Source: CAKSQF01 sp964568425
GTDB lineage: Bacteria; Bacillota; Clostridia; Oscillospirales; CAG-272
Direction of reading: 5' to 3'
Assembly: GCA_964568425.1 (NCBI GenBank)
Contig: CAZMPO010000024.1
Coordinates: 1 to 21,090 of the forward strand
DNA length: 21,090 nt
Part shown: in pieces, positions 8,438-15,540 of the stretch
Layout: each line of letters begins with the position of its first letter
How positions within the stretch are numbered: the first letter of the stretch is position 1
Translations under genes and position numbers: made by a program
The notes under the pieces: generated by a model
Database searches by the model: none
What the model was told of the DNA's origin: nothing
The model's input: only the letters and a program-made list of their open reading frames with translations

Positions 8438-8466
8438 AGTTTACCACAAAAACGAAGAAATGTCAA
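8438..8466 (-). promoter_or_regulatory. sigma-A promoter for the pheST T-box transcript
   Basis: Minus strand TTGACA (8466-8461), 17-nt spacer, TAAACT (8443-8438). It places the transcript start near 8432, immediately before the T-box Stem I. Confidence 0.85.
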
Positions 8467-8491
8467 TAATTTTGAGAAAAAAATTCGGATG

Positions 8492-8511
8492 TTTTGAAAA
8501 AATTTTCAAAA
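8492..8511. repeat. AT-rich perfect palindrome between divergent promoters
   Basis: TTTTGAAAA (8492-8500) and TTTTCAAAA (8503-8511) form a perfect inverted repeat with a 2-bp spacer. It sits between the pheST -35 (8461) and the HAD gene -35 (8538). It could be a UP-like or curved element, or a protein site; this is inference only. Confidence 0.5.
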
Positions 8512-8537
8512 AATACGCAAATAACCGACGATTGAGG

Positions 8538-8566
8538 TTGACATAACGGCGCAAAAGTGTTAAAAT
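8538..8566 (+). promoter_or_regulatory. sigma-A promoter for the HAD-U32-dockerin run
   Basis: TTGACA (8538-8543), 17-nt spacer, TAAAAT (8561-8566), about 30 nt before the HAD start. Confidence 0.85.
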
Positions 8567-8597
8567 AGAGCAGGACCACAATCACACGGAGGAACTT

Positions 8598-9266
8598 ATG
8601 CAAAACAGTTTTGATGGCAGAGCTTTTGACGCAGTGCTTTTCGATCTCGACGGAACCATCGCCGAATCGGCACTCGGGGTCACAAGATCATTTTCCTACG
8701 CCCTTTCGAAATACGGAATAAATGAAGCTCCGAGCGACCTGTCCAAGGTCATCGGACCGCCGCTCGATCGCTCGTTCATGGATTTTTACGGCTTTTCGAA
8801 GGAAAAAGCAGACGAGGCGATCACGCACTACCGCGAGTATTACAGAGCGCGCGGTATTTTCGAGTGCAACATCTACGACGGGATCGAGGACATGTTAAAG
8901 ACCATCTCGGACGGCGGTGCAAAGATCCTGCTTGCCACATCAAAGCCGACGGTGTTCGCGGTGCAGATCCTTGAGCATTTCGGGCTTTCGCGCTATTTCA
9001 GCCATGCGGTCGGCTCGGAGCTTGACGGCAGACGCACGAATAAAGCCGAGGTCGTCGGATGTGCCCTTGAGCTTGCCGACATGCCAAAGGACAGAGTCCT
9101 TATGGTCGGCGATCGCTCGTTTGACGTGATCGGCGCACACACAATGGGCATTGCCGCGGCAGGCGCACTTTGGGGCTACGGATCTGCCGACGAGCTGTCG
9201 ATCGCGGACTACACGGCAAAAACGCCTGCGGATATCTGCAAGATCGTAATGCAAGTTAAGGGATAA
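8598..9266 (+). CDS. HAD-superfamily hydrolase, phosphoglycolate phosphatase-like
   Basis: This 222-residue cytoplasmic phosphatase belongs to the HAD subfamily IA group related to Gph/PgmB. Motif I is FDLDGT with nucleophile Asp16 and acid/base Asp18. Motif II is LATSKPT (Ser115), motif III includes the Lys near residue 149 in TNKAE, and motif IV is GDRSFD (Asp172, Asp176). A helical cap lies between residues 25 and 90, as in C1-cap members. GGAGG precedes the ATG. It starts the plus-strand run driven by the promoter at 8538 and is followed after 21 nt by the U32 gene. The substrate cannot be read from sequence; small phosphate esters such as phosphoglycolate or sugar phosphates are usual for the group. 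Confidence 0.88.
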   Translation: MQNSFDGRAFDAVLFDLDGTIAESALGVTRSFSYALSKYGINEAPSDLSKVIGPPLDRSFMDFYGFSKEKADEAITHYREYYRARGIFECNIYDGIEDMLKTISDGGAKILLATSKPTVFAVQILEHFGLSRYFSHAVGSELDGRRTNKAEVVGCALELADMPKDRVLMVGDRSFDVIGAHTMGIAAAGALWGYGSADELSIADYTAKTPADICKIVMQVKG

Positions 9267-9287
9267 ATCAAGAAAAAAGCAAAAAGA

Positions 9288-10535
9288 ATGGTAAAATCAC
9301 GAAAATCGCCCGAGCTTCTGCTCCCGGCGGGAAATTTTGAAAAAATGAAGGCGGCACTGCGATTTGGTGCGGATGCCGTGTATCTTGCGGGCAAACGCTT
9401 CGGAATGCGCGCCGCCGCCGACAATTTTGACCTTTCCGAGCTTGAGGATGCGCTGAAATACGCTCACGGGCTCTCGAAAAAGGTCTATCTGACAGTCAAC
9501 ATCACACCGCATGTTGATGAATACGCCGATCTCGAAAAATATTTTTGCGAATTGTCCGAGCTGTCCGAAAAGCCGGATGCGCTGATCATCGCCGACCCGG
9601 GGGTGTTCATGCTCGCAGGAAAGCTTCTGCCAAGTGTTGAGCGACATGTATCGACCCAAGCCGGAGCGGTATCCGACAGGGACTGCATGTTCTGGCACGA
9701 GATGGGCGCATCTCGCGTGGTGCTCGCGCGCGAGCTGACCCTTCGCGAAATACAAGAGATCAGGCGGCTGATCCCCGAAACGCTCGAGCTTGAGACCTTT
9801 GTCCACGGCTCGATGTGCGTATCGTTCAGCGGACGTTGCCTGCTTTCCGAGCATTTTATCGGCAGAGACGGCAACAGAGGCGCGTGTGCACAGCCCTGTC
9901 GATGGGAATACAATCTTTACGAGCTGTCCGAGGTCAAGCGACCCGAAATGCGCATGCCGATCGAGGAGACCGATCGCGGCAGCTTTATAATGTCGAGCAA
10001 GGATATGTGCACGATCGAGCACATCCCCGAGCTTTGCGAGAGCGGCATCTCGTCTTTTAAGATCGAGGGCAGAATGAAATCGGCATACTACTGTGCGGTG
10101 ACCGCCAACACCTACAGGATGGCGATAGACCGCTATCTTGCCGATCCGCAGGGCTACTCCTTCGACCCATCCTTCATGCGCGAGCTTGAATCGGTCACGC
10201 ATCGCGAGTACTGCTCGGGATACTATTTTGACGATCCGCCGCGAAACGGACAGCTCGTCACAAAGGGCGGATATCTTTGCGAAAAATCATATCTTGCGAC
10301 CGTCGTCTCATACGATGCGGCAAGTGGCAGAGCGACACTTATGCAAAAGAACAAGCTCTGTAAAGGTGACGCGTGCGAACTGCTCACTCCCGGCTCAGTC
10401 GGGATAGGCTTTGTCGCGCACGATCTGCAAAACGAGTCGGGCGAGCCGATCGAGTCTGCCCCGCACCCTTATCAGATATTTTCGATAAAGACCGACCTTC
10501 CAATGCACGCAGGCGACATAATTCGCTCAAAATAG
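9288..10535 (+). CDS. U32 peptidase-family protein (TrhP/YegQ-like)
   Basis: The 415-residue protein has the U32 family pattern. An N-terminal TIM-barrel-like start (ELLLPAGNFEKMKAALRFGADAVYLAG) leads to the signature ETFVHGSMCVSFSGRCLLS around residues 169-187. Four Cys (177, 184, 200, 204) are the set thought to bind metal or Fe-S in the family, and a C-terminal beta-rich domain follows (about 320-415). Relatives E. coli TrhP and Bacillus YrrN/YrrO act in 5-hydroxyuridine formation at tRNA position 34, and RlhA in 23S rRNA hydroxylation. So an RNA-modification role is likelier than proteolysis. No second U32 gene lies beside it here. The ribosome binding site is weak, and expression probably depends on coupling or read-through from the HAD gene. 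Confidence 0.9.
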   Translation: MVKSRKSPELLLPAGNFEKMKAALRFGADAVYLAGKRFGMRAAADNFDLSELEDALKYAHGLSKKVYLTVNITPHVDEYADLEKYFCELSELSEKPDALIIADPGVFMLAGKLLPSVERHVSTQAGAVSDRDCMFWHEMGASRVVLARELTLREIQEIRRLIPETLELETFVHGSMCVSFSGRCLLSEHFIGRDGNRGACAQPCRWEYNLYELSEVKRPEMRMPIEETDRGSFIMSSKDMCTIEHIPELCESGISSFKIEGRMKSAYYCAVTANTYRMAIDRYLADPQGYSFDPSFMRELESVTHREYCSGYYFDDPPRNGQLVTKGGYLCEKSYLATVVSYDAASGRATLMQKNKLCKGDACELLTPGSVGIGFVAHDLQNESGEPIESAPHPYQIFSIKTDLPMHAGDIIRSK

Positions 10536-10580
10536 ACAAAAAAAGGACATAAAAACAAAAAAGAAAGGATGTTCAAACAG

Positions 10581-11153
10581 ATGAACAAAAAGACGATCAC
10601 ACAAGTCACGGCAATTGTTGCGGCAATTGTTGCCGCTATTTTGCCGCTTGCCGTTCAGATCCACTCCTCCTCATGGGGCACGCTGATCCCACTCGGTCAC
10701 AGCTGTGACAGCTGGACAATCACGCGCGAGCCTACCTGCACGGAAAGCGGTGAGCGCACCGGATATTGCAATATATGCCGAGAGGATGTCACCGAAGAGA
10801 TCCCCGCACTGCTTCACGATCTGCCCAAGGATTATACCTTTGACGCAGAGTATCACCAAAAGAGCTGCACGCGTTGCGGCGCATCTGTCGTCAAAGAACT
10901 GCATACAACGGACGAGAGCGGCGTCTGCACGGTCTGCAAGGCGTATGTGTCCGTTCCCGGTGACGCAAACGGCGACGGCAAGGTAAATTCAAAGGATGTC
11001 ATCACGCTCAAAAAGTATCTTGCAAACCTTGACATGCTGACAAACACATCAACTGTCACGGTCTTTGCGGGTGCTGACTTCAATGCGGACGGCAAAATTG
11101 ACTCAAAAGACATAATCGCATTGAAAAAATACATCGCAAATCTCTCATATTAA
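10581..11153 (+). CDS. secreted dockerin type I protein with CxxC repeats
   Basis: The 190-residue protein begins with a short basic end and a hydrophobic segment (ITQVTAIVAAIVAAILPLAVQ), acting as a signal peptide or membrane anchor. The middle has three CxxC pairs (CNIC, CTRC, CTVC at about 64, 96 and 116) in the loose repeat common in extracellular clostridial proteins. The C-terminus (about 127-188) is a type I dockerin with two calcium loops, GDANGDGKVNSKD and ADFNADGKIDSKD, each followed by a KKYxAN helix. An in-frame ATG at 10569 overlaps the GAAAGGA ribosome site (10563-10569), so the start at 10581 is preferred. No catalytic domain is present. It would dock a cohesin on a scaffold or cell surface; no cohesin is visible in the window. 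Confidence 0.88.
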   Translation: MNKKTITQVTAIVAAIVAAILPLAVQIHSSSWGTLIPLGHSCDSWTITREPTCTESGERTGYCNICREDVTEEIPALLHDLPKDYTFDAEYHQKSCTRCGASVVKELHTTDESGVCTVCKAYVSVPGDANGDGKVNSKDVITLKKYLANLDMLTNTSTVTVFAGADFNADGKIDSKDIIALKKYIANLSY

Positions 11154-11157
11154 GACA

Positions 11158-11182
11158 AAAATCGGCAGTTTCTGCCGATTTT
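11158..11182 (+). terminator. intrinsic terminator after the dockerin gene
   Basis: An 11-bp stem pairs 11158-11168 with 11172-11182 around a TTT loop, ending in a short T-run, just after the stop at 11153. Confidence 0.8.
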
Positions 11183-11249
11183 CGTCATTTTAGCCAAAGA
11201 TAGAGCGAATATCGGCAAATATTTCTATTATCAATTTTTGCCGCAGGTA

Positions 11250-11278
11250 TTTACAAATTGGTCAAAATGTGGTATGAT
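11250..11278 (+). promoter_or_regulatory. sigma-A promoter for the NCS2 permease
   Basis: TTTACA (11250-11255), 17-nt spacer, TATGAT (11273-11278). It leaves a leader of about 50 nt before the ATG at 11336; no known riboswitch was recognised in it. Confidence 0.75.
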
Positions 11279-11335
11279 TTAACAGAAAATTCATGACATT
11301 CAACATGGATGTCGGATAAAACATCGGAGGTTTTT

Positions 11336-12790
11336 ATGAAACTCACCTACGGAGTCAAAGACAAACCGGGGTTCGGACAGATCATCTTGTTCGCACTCCA
11401 GCAGCTCCTCGCGATCCTCGCGGCAACGATTGCCGTACCTGCCATCATAAACAGCAATATAGCTGACATGATAGCAAACGAAAAGCTCCCCGCTGACTTC
11501 TTGGTCGGCAACGGAATGTCGGCATCGGCGGCACTCTTCGGTGCAGGCGTCGGAACGCTCGTGTACCTTCTTTTCACCAAGTTCAAGAGCCCCGTATTCC
11601 TCGGCTCGTCCTTTGCCTTCATCGGCTCGCTCACCGCAGCTTTTGCCGGTGCCGCATCAATGCAGGTCGGCTATGTCGGACTTATCATCGGTGCAATCTT
11701 TGCGGGACTCGTTTATGTCGTCATCGCGCTGATCGTTAAGATCGCGGGAGTTGCTTGGATCAACAAGCTCATGCCCGCAGTCGTTATCGGTCCGACAGTC
11801 GCGATCATCGGTCTCTCGCTTGCAGGAAACGCAGTCAGCGACCTTCTCAAGGGCAATGTTACGCACGCTGTAGCAGGCACTGAGAAAGTTATAGACGCTG
11901 TCACCGGAGAAGAGATCATTTACAATATTTCCGGCAGTGCTCAAAACGCACCGAAATTCGTATGTCTTCTTTGCGGTCTCGTGACCCTTGCGGTAGTCGT
12001 GCTCTGCTCTGTCTACGGCAAGAAAATGACAAAGATGATCCCGTTCATCATCGGCATCCTTGCAGGCTATGTCCTCGCCGCTATCTTCACGGTGATCGGC
12101 AATGCGGCAAACATCCCCGCACTTCAGGTCATCGACTTCTCCAAGTTCCAGAACATGCAGTGGTACCCCGACTTCACATTTGTTGAGGCTATCAAGGGCG
12201 TCGGCGACATCACTCCCGCCTATATCGCGTCTATTGCGGTTGCGTACATCCCGGTTGCATTCGTTGTATTTGCCGAGCACATCGCAGACCACAAGAATCT
12301 GTCTTCCATCATCGAGCATGATCTTCTCGAAGATCCCGGACTCTCGCGCACCCTTCTCGGTGACGGCGTCGGCTCGATCGCGGGCGCATTCTTCGGCGGA
12401 TGCCCCAACACAACCTACGGTGAGTCGGTCGGCTGTGTCGCCATCTCGGGCAACGCATCGGTCGTTACCATCCTCGCAACAGCCATCATAGCAATTGCGG
12501 CGGCGTTCGTTGCTCCCTTTGTTACATTCCTTGCGACCATCCCCTCTTGCGTAATGGGCGGCGTTTGCATCGCTCTCTACGGCTTCATCGCGGTATCGGG
12601 TCTTAAGATGATCCAGACGGTCGACCTCGGCGAGAACAGAAATCTCTTCGTTGTGTCGGTCATCCTCATCACCGGTGTCGGCGGACTTACCCTCACATTC
12701 GGCAAGGTGACCATCACCACCGTCGCATGCGCGCTCATCCTCGGAATCCTCACAAATCTCCTCTGCTCGCGCGCCGACAAGAAGGACTAA
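11336..12790 (+). CDS. uraA: NCS2-family uracil permease
   Basis: This is a polytopic membrane symporter of the NCS2 (nucleobase-ascorbate) family with about 14 membrane segments over 484 residues. The uracil-type marks are clear. FAEHIADHKN carries the membrane Glu equivalent to UraA Glu241. DPGLSRTLLGDGVGSIAGAF and CPNTTYGESVG carry the second substrate Glu (UraA Glu290). PSCVMGGVCIALYGFIAVSGLKM follows. A loop of about 45 residues with charged and polar residues (near AVAGTEKVIDAVTGEE) is longer than in E. coli UraA. An ATG at 11309 is in frame, but GGAGG at 11326-11330 fixes the start at 11336 (MKLTYGVKDKPG). It is monocistronic, with its own promoter and terminator. Uracil is the likely cargo; xanthine or uric acid types lack these motifs. 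Confidence 0.93.
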   Translation: MKLTYGVKDKPGFGQIILFALQQLLAILAATIAVPAIINSNIADMIANEKLPADFLVGNGMSASAALFGAGVGTLVYLLFTKFKSPVFLGSSFAFIGSLTAAFAGAASMQVGYVGLIIGAIFAGLVYVVIALIVKIAGVAWINKLMPAVVIGPTVAIIGLSLAGNAVSDLLKGNVTHAVAGTEKVIDAVTGEEIIYNISGSAQNAPKFVCLLCGLVTLAVVVLCSVYGKKMTKMIPFIIGILAGYVLAAIFTVIGNAANIPALQVIDFSKFQNMQWYPDFTFVEAIKGVGDITPAYIASIAVAYIPVAFVVFAEHIADHKNLSSIIEHDLLEDPGLSRTLLGDGVGSIAGAFFGGCPNTTYGESVGCVAISGNASVVTILATAIIAIAAAFVAPFVTFLATIPSCVMGGVCIALYGFIAVSGLKMIQTVDLGENRNLFVVSVILITGVGGLTLTFGKVTITTVACALILGILTNLLCSRADKKD

Positions 12791-12813
12791 GTTACAATTA
12801 CATATTAAGCAAG

Positions 12814-12852
12814 CAAGGCTGTCTCGAAAAACTCGAGACAGCCTTGTTTTTT
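12814..12852 (+). terminator. intrinsic terminator after the permease gene
   Basis: A 14-bp stem (12814-12827 with 12833-12846) with loop AAAAC is followed by TTTTTT at 12847-12852. It lies in a convergent gap and may also slow minus-strand transcripts of the kinase gene, though that side lacks a T-run. Confidence 0.92.
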
Positions 12853-12874
12853 ATTCTTTTTTATTCTTTTTGTT

Positions 12875-14128
12875 TCAGAGAACTACCGTAAAAACGATGG
12901 TGTTTTTGTCGGGTGCGCAGACCGTTATCCTGCCGCCGTGGAGGCGGACGATCGACTCGGCAACCGAAAGTCCTATGCCGTGTCCGCCACTCTCACTGCT
13001 TCGGGAGCTGTCGGGACGGTAAAATCGCTCAAAAAGGAGGGAGAGATCGCCCTCGGGGAGCCTGTCGACCTTGTTTGAGACGGTTATCCGCTTCGATCTG
13101 CCGACCGATCGCAGGGAAAGCGAGATCTCACTGCCATCCGACGAATATTTGACCGCATTGTCGAGCAGAAGGGTGAGCACATTTTTGATAAGCGATTGAT
13201 CGCCGACGACCGACAGCGCAGGGGATGCCGACACGCAGAGTCTCTTCTCTGCCGCCTCGCAAACGCTTTGGTAGGTCGATGCCACCTCCTCCACCACCTC
13301 GGAGAGCGAAAACTCAGTCATCAGCACGCGACCGCCCCCTTCGTCCATACGCGAGAGCAAAACGAGCTTGTCGGTCAACCGAACAAGACGCGAGACCTGC
13401 GCGCCGATCGCGTCGGTCCATTCGTTTTTGCCGAAATTGTATTCGAGGATATCGCAATCGGCGGAGATCACGGTCAGCGGAGTTTTCAGCTCGTGGCTTG
13501 CGTCGGTGATGAATCTTTTTTGCTTTTTGTACAGCTCGGCAAATGGTTTCATGACGATCCCCGAGAAGATCACCACAAGCAGGGCGACGATCAAAAGTCC
13601 GAGGATGCTGAGCGACACACTCGCAAACAGAAAATCCTTGAAATTGTCAAGATCCTCGGTCGTATCGAGAAACAGGCAGACCGAGCCGCCGTCGGGCATT
13701 TGCCTTGACAAATAGCGATAACTGCCGACAAATCCGCGCTCTTTCCCGCCTTTTGCCACCTTTTGGGCAAGCTCTGTCGCCCTTTCGTCATCGACCGCCG
13801 CAATGCTGTCGATGTTCATCGCACGCACACTGCCATGTGCGTCGAGCATGACGGCGAAATATCGCGTGTTAAACGGAGTTTCGGGCGAGAGCTCGCCGAT
13901 CGGTCGCCTATCGTTTTCGCGGTGCGGACGGTCGTCCTTTTTCATCGGCTCATTCGGCATGACCGGAAATCGACCGTTGTTCTCAAAAAGAATGTCAAGC
14001 AGCTCGTCCGCATCGTCTTTTATGGCGATATAGCTTTTCAAATTGACCGCGCCGAGAACGCAGATCAAAACGAGCGCGATCGCGAGCATCGAGACCAAAA
14101 TGAACTTGACACGAAGTTTTTTCAGCAT
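12875..14128 (-). CDS. two-component sensor histidine kinase
   Basis: The 417-residue membrane kinase has a first membrane span at about 9-29. An extracytoplasmic sensor region follows (about 30-165, with a basic/Pro-rich stretch near 60-80), then a second span at about 167-189. The HisKA domain contains the phospho-acceptor His212 in DASHELKTPLTV. The ATPase domain has the N-box LLLDNAVKYSSDG and the G-box GGHGIGLSVAESIVRLHGG. The frame extends 20 codons upstream, but GGAGGG (14137-14132) points to the ATG at 14128. Its likely partner is the OmpR-type regulator at 15541-16212. Unusually, two unrelated genes lie between them, ending only 22 nt upstream of this start. The signal sensed is unknown. 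Confidence 0.93.
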   Translation of the reverse strand: MLKKLRVKFILVSMLAIALVLICVLGAVNLKSYIAIKDDADELLDILFENNGRFPVMPNEPMKKDDRPHRENDRRPIGELSPETPFNTRYFAVMLDAHGSVRAMNIDSIAAVDDERATELAQKVAKGGKERGFVGSYRYLSRQMPDGGSVCLFLDTTEDLDNFKDFLFASVSLSILGLLIVALLVVIFSGIVMKPFAELYKKQKRFITDASHELKTPLTVISADCDILEYNFGKNEWTDAIGAQVSRLVRLTDKLVLLSRMDEGGGRVLMTEFSLSEVVEEVASTYQSVCEAAEKRLCVSASPALSVVGDQSLIKNVLTLLLDNAVKYSSDGSEISLSLRSVGRSKRITVSNKVDRLPEGDLSLLFERFYRPDSSRSSESGGHGIGLSVAESIVRLHGGRITVCAPDKNTIVFTVVL

Positions 14129-14150
14129 ATGCCCTCCTTCGAAAAGCTTG

Positions 14151-14591
14151 TTAAGCTTCAACTGTGTGTCCGAACACTTTTTCCCCACCGGATTCCTTCA
14201 ACCTGTCGATCGCCATTTCAGGACTCATGGTGTGGTACATCAGATAGACCGCATTCATCGTTTTGGCAGGAGCTTGCTTATAGATCTCTCGACTGCTCTC
14301 GCCTGTGTAAAAATTCCAATAGCGGTAAATGTACCCTGCCCAATAGAGCGTTTCCTTATCGTAGATCTCGCCCTCTTTTTTTAGCTGATCGCAAAGCTCG
14401 TCTTCCATCCGCGAGAGGATATACGCCTTGCCTGCCCACTGCAAATGGTGAAATTCCTTGTCCATATCCGCCGCCACCTGTGAGGTCATAAAAGCCTTAA
14501 TGAAGGATTCGCCGGTATATCCGTGTTCTGCCGCAAGCTCAAAAAGCTGCCCTTGCGTATCGCACAATGTTAGCTGTAATGATCTGCACAT
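14151..14591 (-). CDS. helical partner protein of the ART-like cassette
   Basis: This 146-residue, mostly helical soluble protein has no domain I can name with certainty. Its most distinctive part is the C-terminal half: YWAGYIYRYWNFYTGESSRE, then IYKQAPAKTMN and TMSPEMAIDRLKE. A GTG at 14600 would overlap the upstream gene, but GAAGGG (14605-14600) is correctly spaced for the ATG at 14591. That ATG comes one base after the upstream TGA (14595-14593), so translation is almost certainly coupled to the HTH/ART gene. Tight pairing with a toxin-like ADP-ribosyltransferase-fold protein suggests an antitoxin, chaperone or second toxin subunit; this is inference. The sensor kinase start follows 22 nt later, so this gene probably shares a transcript with it. 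Confidence 0.75.
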   Translation of the reverse strand: MCRSLQLTLCDTQGQLFELAAEHGYTGESFIKAFMTSQVAADMDKEFHHLQWAGKAYILSRMEDELCDQLKKEGEIYDKETLYWAGYIYRYWNFYTGESSREIYKQAPAKTMNAVYLMYHTMSPEMAIDRLKESGGEKVFGHTVEA

Positions 14592-14592
14592 A

Positions 14593-15438
14593 TCATTCAC
14601 CCTTCAAAATTTCATCGAAATACTTTCCTTCACGGCGATATTTGACCTCGATTTCCTCCGCCAGAGCAATTCCCGCTTTTCTTCTTTTCGCGCTCATATC
14701 CCTAAGCAACGAAAGCTCCAGTCCGGAAAGCGATTCTTCCTTCAAGATCTTGATCTGCCCACACGCCTTTTCGCTGACGGCAACATACTGTTTGCCAAGA
14801 TCAAGCGCGGAGAGGCAGTGGATAAGAGCCGCATCGGTCAGCGTTTTATTGAAGAAACGAGACAGCTCGGTGTACATACGGTCATCGGCGATGTAGCCGA
14901 TGATCACATCACAGCCGTCTGCCATATGTGCGTACTTTTCATAGACGGCAGTGCCTTTTGCGCTCTCCATTTCCTTGCGATGGTAGGCTATGAGCATAGC
15001 CCAATCCATGTCGATCTCGACCGTCAGGACTCTAAGGTCGGTCATATCAAGCTCGACCGTATAGAGCTTCGGTTTATCCTCATTACAAACAAGTGTTAAC
15101 GGCTGAAGGGTGTTTGTCCCCATATAAAATCCGCTGCCAAAATCGCATTCCTCACGGCTGATGGGCGCAATATCTCCGACGATACCTTTCTTCGATCCGT
15201 GATAGAGGACGAGTTTTTTGTCGGTGTCTCCATATGCCTTTGTGTCTATAATGAGCTGCGCAACATCGATGGCATGTTCCTTGCAAAAGTTATAGAGCTG
15301 TGTCTGCGCCATGCGACTCGGCAGTGTTTTGCCGTTCTCCCAACGGTTGATGGATAGCGAGGTCGTACCGAGTGCCGATGCAAACCGCTCCTGACTCATA
15401 CCTGCCGCAAGGCGAATAGCTTTGATCAAATCCTTCAT
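14593..15438 (-). CDS. XRE HTH fused to ADP-ribosyltransferase-like (DUF3990-type) domain
   Basis: The 281-residue protein starts with an XRE/Cro helix-turn-helix (residues 1-60: IRLAAGMSQERFASALGTTS, then LSINRWENGKTLPS). A DUF3990-type domain with ADP-ribosyltransferase features runs from about 76 to 235. It has LYHGS (His80), DFGSGFYMGT (99-108), DVIIGYIADDRMY (177-189) and ALDLGKQYVAVSEKA. The last 45 residues form a basic helical tail. DUF3990 proteins are predicted NAD-using toxins or modifiers. The HTH suggests DNA binding and self-regulation; an inverted repeat overlaps its promoter. A start nine codons upstream is possible, but AGGTGG (15450-15445) supports 15438. It lies between the response regulator and kinase genes with its own promoter. 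Domain calls are from motif reading only. Confidence 0.8.
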   Translation of the reverse strand: MKDLIKAIRLAAGMSQERFASALGTTSLSINRWENGKTLPSRMAQTQLYNFCKEHAIDVAQLIIDTKAYGDTDKKLVLYHGSKKGIVGDIAPISREECDFGSGFYMGTNTLQPLTLVCNEDKPKLYTVELDMTDLRVLTVEIDMDWAMLIAYHRKEMESAKGTAVYEKYAHMADGCDVIIGYIADDRMYTELSRFFNKTLTDAALIHCLSALDLGKQYVAVSEKACGQIKILKEESLSGLELSLLRDMSAKRRKAGIALAEEIEVKYRREGKYFDEILKGE

Positions 15439-15447
15439 GACAAACCA

Positions 15448-15488
15448 CCTATCATTTGTTATCACTTATAATTATATACTATGATAGG
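15448..15488. promoter_or_regulatory. candidate operator overlapping the cassette promoter
   Basis: CCTATCAT (plus 15448-15455) and ATGATAGG (15481-15488) are perfect 8-bp inverted arms with centres 33 bp apart, about three helical turns. A third related half-site (TATCA at 15460-15464) lies 10 bp from the left arm. The arms overlap the Shine-Dalgarno side and the promoter spacer and enclose the -10 box. This layout suits repression by the HTH protein encoded just downstream. Confidence 0.55.
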
Positions 15489-15499
15489 CAATTTGTCAA
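15471..15499 (-). promoter_or_regulatory. consensus sigma-A promoter of the HTH/ART cassette
   Basis: Minus strand perfect TTGACA (15499-15494), 17-nt spacer, perfect TATAAT (15476-15471). It can drive the cassette and, by read-through, the sensor kinase. Confidence 0.9.
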
Positions 15500-15540
15500 G
15501 TGCTTTTCGGAACTTTGGCAAAATATATGACATTTTCTTC

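Noticed and set aside
9297..10202. 301-codon minus-strand frame opposite the U32 gene
   Set aside because: It mirrors a strongly supported U32 protein; composition (many Arg, His and Cys) is typical of an antisense frame.
11657..12319. 220-codon minus-strand frame opposite the permease
   Set aside because: Asp/Arg-rich antisense of the membrane helices of the NCS2 permease, not a real protein.
14138..14158. AAGCTT-GTT-AAGCTT inverted repeat between the cassette and the kinase, considered as an attachment or insertion footprint
   Set aside because: It is built of a self-complementary hexamer repeated once, and no matching copy was seen at the other cassette end, so it does not show insertion.
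14458..15099. 213-codon plus-strand frame opposite the HTH/ART cassette
   Set aside because: Covers the reverse of two coupled genes with proper start signals; no own ribosome site or domain.
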